Assembly: GCA_017615955.1 (NCBI GenBank)
Contig: JAFZZD010000395.1
Coordinates: 1-6,429, forward strand
Direction: 5' to 3'
DNA length: 6,429 nucleotides
Origin: Victivallales bacterium
GTDB lineage: Bacteria; Verrucomicrobiota; Lentisphaeria; Oligosphaerales; Oligosphaeraceae
Below the pieces are notes generated by a model. The model saw nothing but the letters and a program-made list of their open reading frames with translations, searched no databases and had not been told where the DNA came from. The position numbers and the translations under genes are program-made. This document shows, in pieces, positions 4,137 through 6,429 of the stretch; the first letter of the stretch is position 1, and every line of letters begins with the position of its first letter.

Positions 4137-6298
4137 TAACTGCCGACTGTGTATGTCTTGCTGACGCTGTAGTGGCTCGGCAATTTTGTCTTTGGCGTGC
4201 TTTGTGGCTTTTTCGCCTCCTTGCCTGATGCCGTTGGCGGCGCGATCAGCAGTTGGCAGCCGCGCTCGGAGGCCGCCACCATGCAGCCCACCACGCAGTC
4301 CAGCCAGTGGTTCTCGCGGTTGGGGTACAGTTTCCAGATGTCGCATCGGCGGCCTTTCGCCATCTCGGCTATGCTGTATTCGCTGGAGAGGTGGTCGCAC
4401 AGCATACGGAAGCGGTCGTCTATTTCCAGGCCGTCTATGGACATGGCGCCCGATTCTCCCCGCGTGGTTAATACGCGGTTGCGCAGGAAGTTCTTCCAGT
4501 AGTTAGTGTCATATCGCATCAGGCGCACATGCCGCTTGTTTTTTACTGGGCCGATTGTCCACTCGTATGGAGATATTATCTCTCCTGGTCTGCGTGGATA
4601 TTCGCTGATGGGGCGCACGGTGGCGGTCACGCTCACGCCCTTGGATGGCAGCAGTATCGCGGACAGGCGGCTTTCCTTGACGAAGTTGTAGATTGCATCC
4701 TGTGTCTCGCCCCATCCTGAATCGATGAGGCAGCGGTCTATGGTCATCTCCATGCCGTCTTCGCGTGTGAATGTGTGGTGCAGCATGGGAATCAGGAACT
4801 CCGTCAGCGCCGATGTCAAGGCACCTTCCTGTCCTGTGCCCTGGTACAGTTCACGGTATGTGGGGTGAGCGTCATTCGTGCTGAATATGTCCAATGGCTG
4901 CTCTGGGAAGGCGTTGTAGTCGATAAGCCAGCATGTGAAATCATCCGCAAAAGCCATTATTACATAGTATAGCAGGTTTTTCTGAACGTCCACAAACATT
5001 GTGAGGCGCGTTGCCGCCGCTGGAATCTCGCCTTTGTGCCTGTTGTTAAGCAGTTTCATGACCGCCTGCGCAGTGATTTGCTCGCCGTCCCCAAGGTCAT
5101 GTCCCTGCGGCTCGTTCTGGTATTCGGAAAGGAAGGCAGTTTTGTCCTTGAAGAACAGATCCAACGCATACTGGATGCCAGATATTTCGTCTTTCTTGTA
5201 GCGTTCAGGCCAGGTTGCCTGGCATCCATCATCCATCTCCTGGCGGTGGGCTATGTAGAAGTCATTGGATTCCCCTGGACCCTGTTCTTTGCGCATTCCG
5301 TTTGCGCGTAGTTCCCAGTAGCGCTGCCATAGGGCGAAGTTCTTTGGCCAACCCTCTAGCAATTTTATGCGACGCCCGTTCCAGTCTGGGTATTTCTCTC
5401 GGTCCAGTAACTGATCCGCCACGTCATCAGGGTAAACCACTGTGCAGGGCATCACCGCTGTTATTGTCTCATCTGGTCCAGCCAATCCAAGTATGTCGGA
5501 CTGTATTATCCTTATGCGGTCTGCAATCTGCGCCGCCGATTTTGCTGATTCGTGCGTCTGCGGGTCATCGATGATGACAAAGTCTGGACGGATTATCTTT
5601 CCTGATGGCGTCAGGTGCGTCATTCCCCGCAGTCGGCCCGTTATGGTTGCGCTGTTGATGACAGCGCCTGACGATGGCGAACCATCTATGTCTGGCATGA
5701 CCAGTTTCTCATCGTTCCATTCTATGTGGGTGCGTTTTCCGTTGCATAACTGCCCCTTGCAGCGATTGGTGATGCCCTCCAGCCTTTCAACTGGATAGCA
5801 TATTTCTGGAAAGTCCTCCTTCAACGGCTCGTTCGTCTCGAAGGACAACTTTATGAATTGCAGCATTTCGCCTGTCGCTTTATCAGTGGCACAGACACTC
5901 AGCGTGAATGTGCGATAGCCATAGACAATGGACCAGATGGCCGCGCATTTCGACAATGATGATTTGCCTGCTCCGCGAGGCATGGCGAGGGCAAAGTTGC
6001 CGCCGTTAAGAACTGCATTTTCAATTCTGTGCGCAGTTTCGATCTGTGGCGGCCCCCATGGCAGGTAGAACACTGCGGGGAAATAGGTCTTGCAGAACAG
6101 TATGAAGTCCGTTCGGCATCTTTCTCGCCGCTCTGGATCCACTACGGTTGGAATGCCGCCAATGTCCCTGCCTTCGGCGGATATTTCGCTCTGCGCCCGC
6201 GCCATGCGGTCCCTGTGCTCATCGTAGGCCGTCCTGTTTTTCTGCCAGCCTCCAAATAAATCCAGTTGCTCATTCCGCTCATTTTTGTCACTCGTCAT
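4133..6298 (-). CDS. terL: Terminase large subunit (packaging ATPase/nuclease)
   Basis: 721 residues from ATG 6298-6296, chosen because AGGAGG (6307-6302) lies just upstream, though only 3 bases away. An in-frame ATG at 6355 would add 19 residues but has no visible ribosome site. The ATPase domain shows Walker A in AMPRGAGKSS (105-114, Lys112), Walker B in DFVIIDDPQ (239-247) and a coupling motif near TAVMPCT (280-286). The C-terminal RNase H-like nuclease domain supplies three acidic residues in family-typical settings: Asp437 in MFVDVQ, Asp526 in CLIDSGWG and Asp667 in NHWLDCVVG. Known role: it cuts concatemeric phage DNA and pumps it through the portal. The protein is long for TerL, with an apparent charged N-terminal extension (1-60) and a basic Lys/Pro tail (692-708). 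Nuclease motif style is closest to lambda gpA-type terminases. No small terminase gene is in the window. Its stop interlocks with that of the GNAT gene. Confidence 0.95.
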   Translation of the reverse strand: MTSDKNERNEQLDLFGGWQKNRTAYDEHRDRMARAQSEISAEGRDIGGIPTVVDPERRERCRTDFILFCKTYFPAVFYLPWGPPQIETAHRIENAVLNGGNFALAMPRGAGKSSLSKCAAIWSIVYGYRTFTLSVCATDKATGEMLQFIKLSFETNEPLKEDFPEICYPVERLEGITNRCKGQLCNGKRTHIEWNDEKLVMPDIDGSPSSGAVINSATITGRLRGMTHLTPSGKIIRPDFVIIDDPQTHESAKSAAQIADRIRIIQSDILGLAGPDETITAVMPCTVVYPDDVADQLLDREKYPDWNGRRIKLLEGWPKNFALWQRYWELRANGMRKEQGPGESNDFYIAHRQEMDDGCQATWPERYKKDEISGIQYALDLFFKDKTAFLSEYQNEPQGHDLGDGEQITAQAVMKLLNNRHKGEIPAAATRLTMFVDVQKNLLYYVIMAFADDFTCWLIDYNAFPEQPLDIFSTNDAHPTYRELYQGTGQEGALTSALTEFLIPMLHHTFTREDGMEMTIDRCLIDSGWGETQDAIYNFVKESRLSAILLPSKGVSVTATVRPISEYPRRPGEIISPYEWTIGPVKNKRHVRLMRYDTNYWKNFLRNRVLTTRGESGAMSIDGLEIDDRFRMLCDHLSSEYSIAEMAKGRRCDIWKLYPNRENHWLDCVVGCMVAASERGCQLLIAPPTASGKEAKKPQSTPKTKLPSHYSVSKTYTVGSY

Positions 6299-6429
6299 AC
6301 GCCTCCTGCTGAAATAAAGAAAGTGTGATATATTTTTTACCTTTTGCGTGCGCACTATCGCCTGTTTTGCTTTTCGGTAGTACCTTGCCCCTTTGAGGGG
6401 GCAGGCCGCCCCTTTGGGGGTGCTAGGCC
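6299..6429. other. Noncoding leader upstream of terL
   Basis: No gene is supported here. Next to the terL start the DNA is AT-rich (6310-6345), which may be a minus-strand leader or promoter. I found no good -35/-10 pair. Further out is a GC-rich tandem hairpin repeat, listed separately. Confidence 0.5.
6387..6429. repeat. Imperfect tandem repeat of two GC-rich hairpin units
   Basis: Two adjacent units (6387-6407 and 6408-6429, 21 and 22 bases) both begin GCCCCTTTG and end GGCC. Each can fold: the first pairs TGCCCC (6386-6391) with GGGGCA (6398-6403) around a 6-base loop; the second pairs CCCC (6409-6412) with GGGG (6416-6419) around TTT, with flanking GGCC palindromes also able to pair. 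No T run follows on either strand, so these are not ordinary intrinsic terminators. The array may continue past the window edge. Confidence 0.6.

Noticed and set aside
3867..4400. 177-codon minus-strand frame across the GNAT/terL junction
   Set aside because: It is out of frame with terL and antisense to GNAT; the product has no family features.
4186..4506. Plus-strand frames of about 100 codons opposite the terL C-terminus
   Set aside because: They lie opposite the TerL nuclease domain and have Ser/Arg-rich, shadow-like composition.
6299..6355. 19-residue upstream extension of TerL
   Set aside because: No Shine-Dalgarno precedes the ATG at 6355, and AGGAGG precedes the ATG at 6298. The short 3-base spacing leaves a little doubt.
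1..6429. tRNA, CRISPR array, integrase, insertion sequence or attachment site
   Set aside because: I looked for these on both strands and saw no supporting structure.

Overview
The window is a packaging and head-morphogenesis block of a tailed double-stranded DNA phage, or a prophage. Nearly everything lies on the minus strand and reads right to left in the classic late order: large terminase subunit (6298-4133), small gpW-like head-completion protein (3219-3001), lambda-type portal (2999-1527), a small membrane-anchored coiled-coil protein (1527-1309), a small protein with an NGxGP...HD signature (1275-856), and an HK97-type prohead protease fused to scaffold or capsid sequence that runs off the left edge (843-<1). 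The genes from gpW to the protease are tightly packed, with gaps of 33 bases or fewer or one-base stop/start overlap, and each has its own Shine-Dalgarno sequence. This fits one polycistronic message.

A two-gene plus-strand cassette (3370-4136) interrupts this block between the terminase and the gpW-like gene. It is visibly AT-richer, has its own candidate promoter and strong ribosome binding site, and encodes a 65-residue protein overlapping (ATGA) a 190-residue GNAT-fold protein. It looks like a 'moron' inserted in the head operon, possibly a toxin-antitoxin-like pair. Its last stop codon interlocks with the terminase stop codon in a shared CTAG, so no terminator fits between the two convergent genes.

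The most interesting features are three. First, the protease fusion has two in-frame internal ATGs, each behind a good Shine-Dalgarno sequence, at the likely protease/scaffold and scaffold/capsid boundaries. Second, the GNAT cassette is antisense to the late genes and interlocked with terL. Third, a possible membrane-active pair (transmembrane coiled coil plus PLA2- or DUF1353-like HD protein) sits between portal and protease.

The host cannot be named. Shine-Dalgarno sequences of the AGGAGG type are strong throughout, and GC content is moderate to high in the head genes and lower in the cassette. No tRNA, integrase, attachment site or CRISPR array is visible. The right edge (6299-6429) is a noncoding leader with a tandem pair of GC-rich hairpins.
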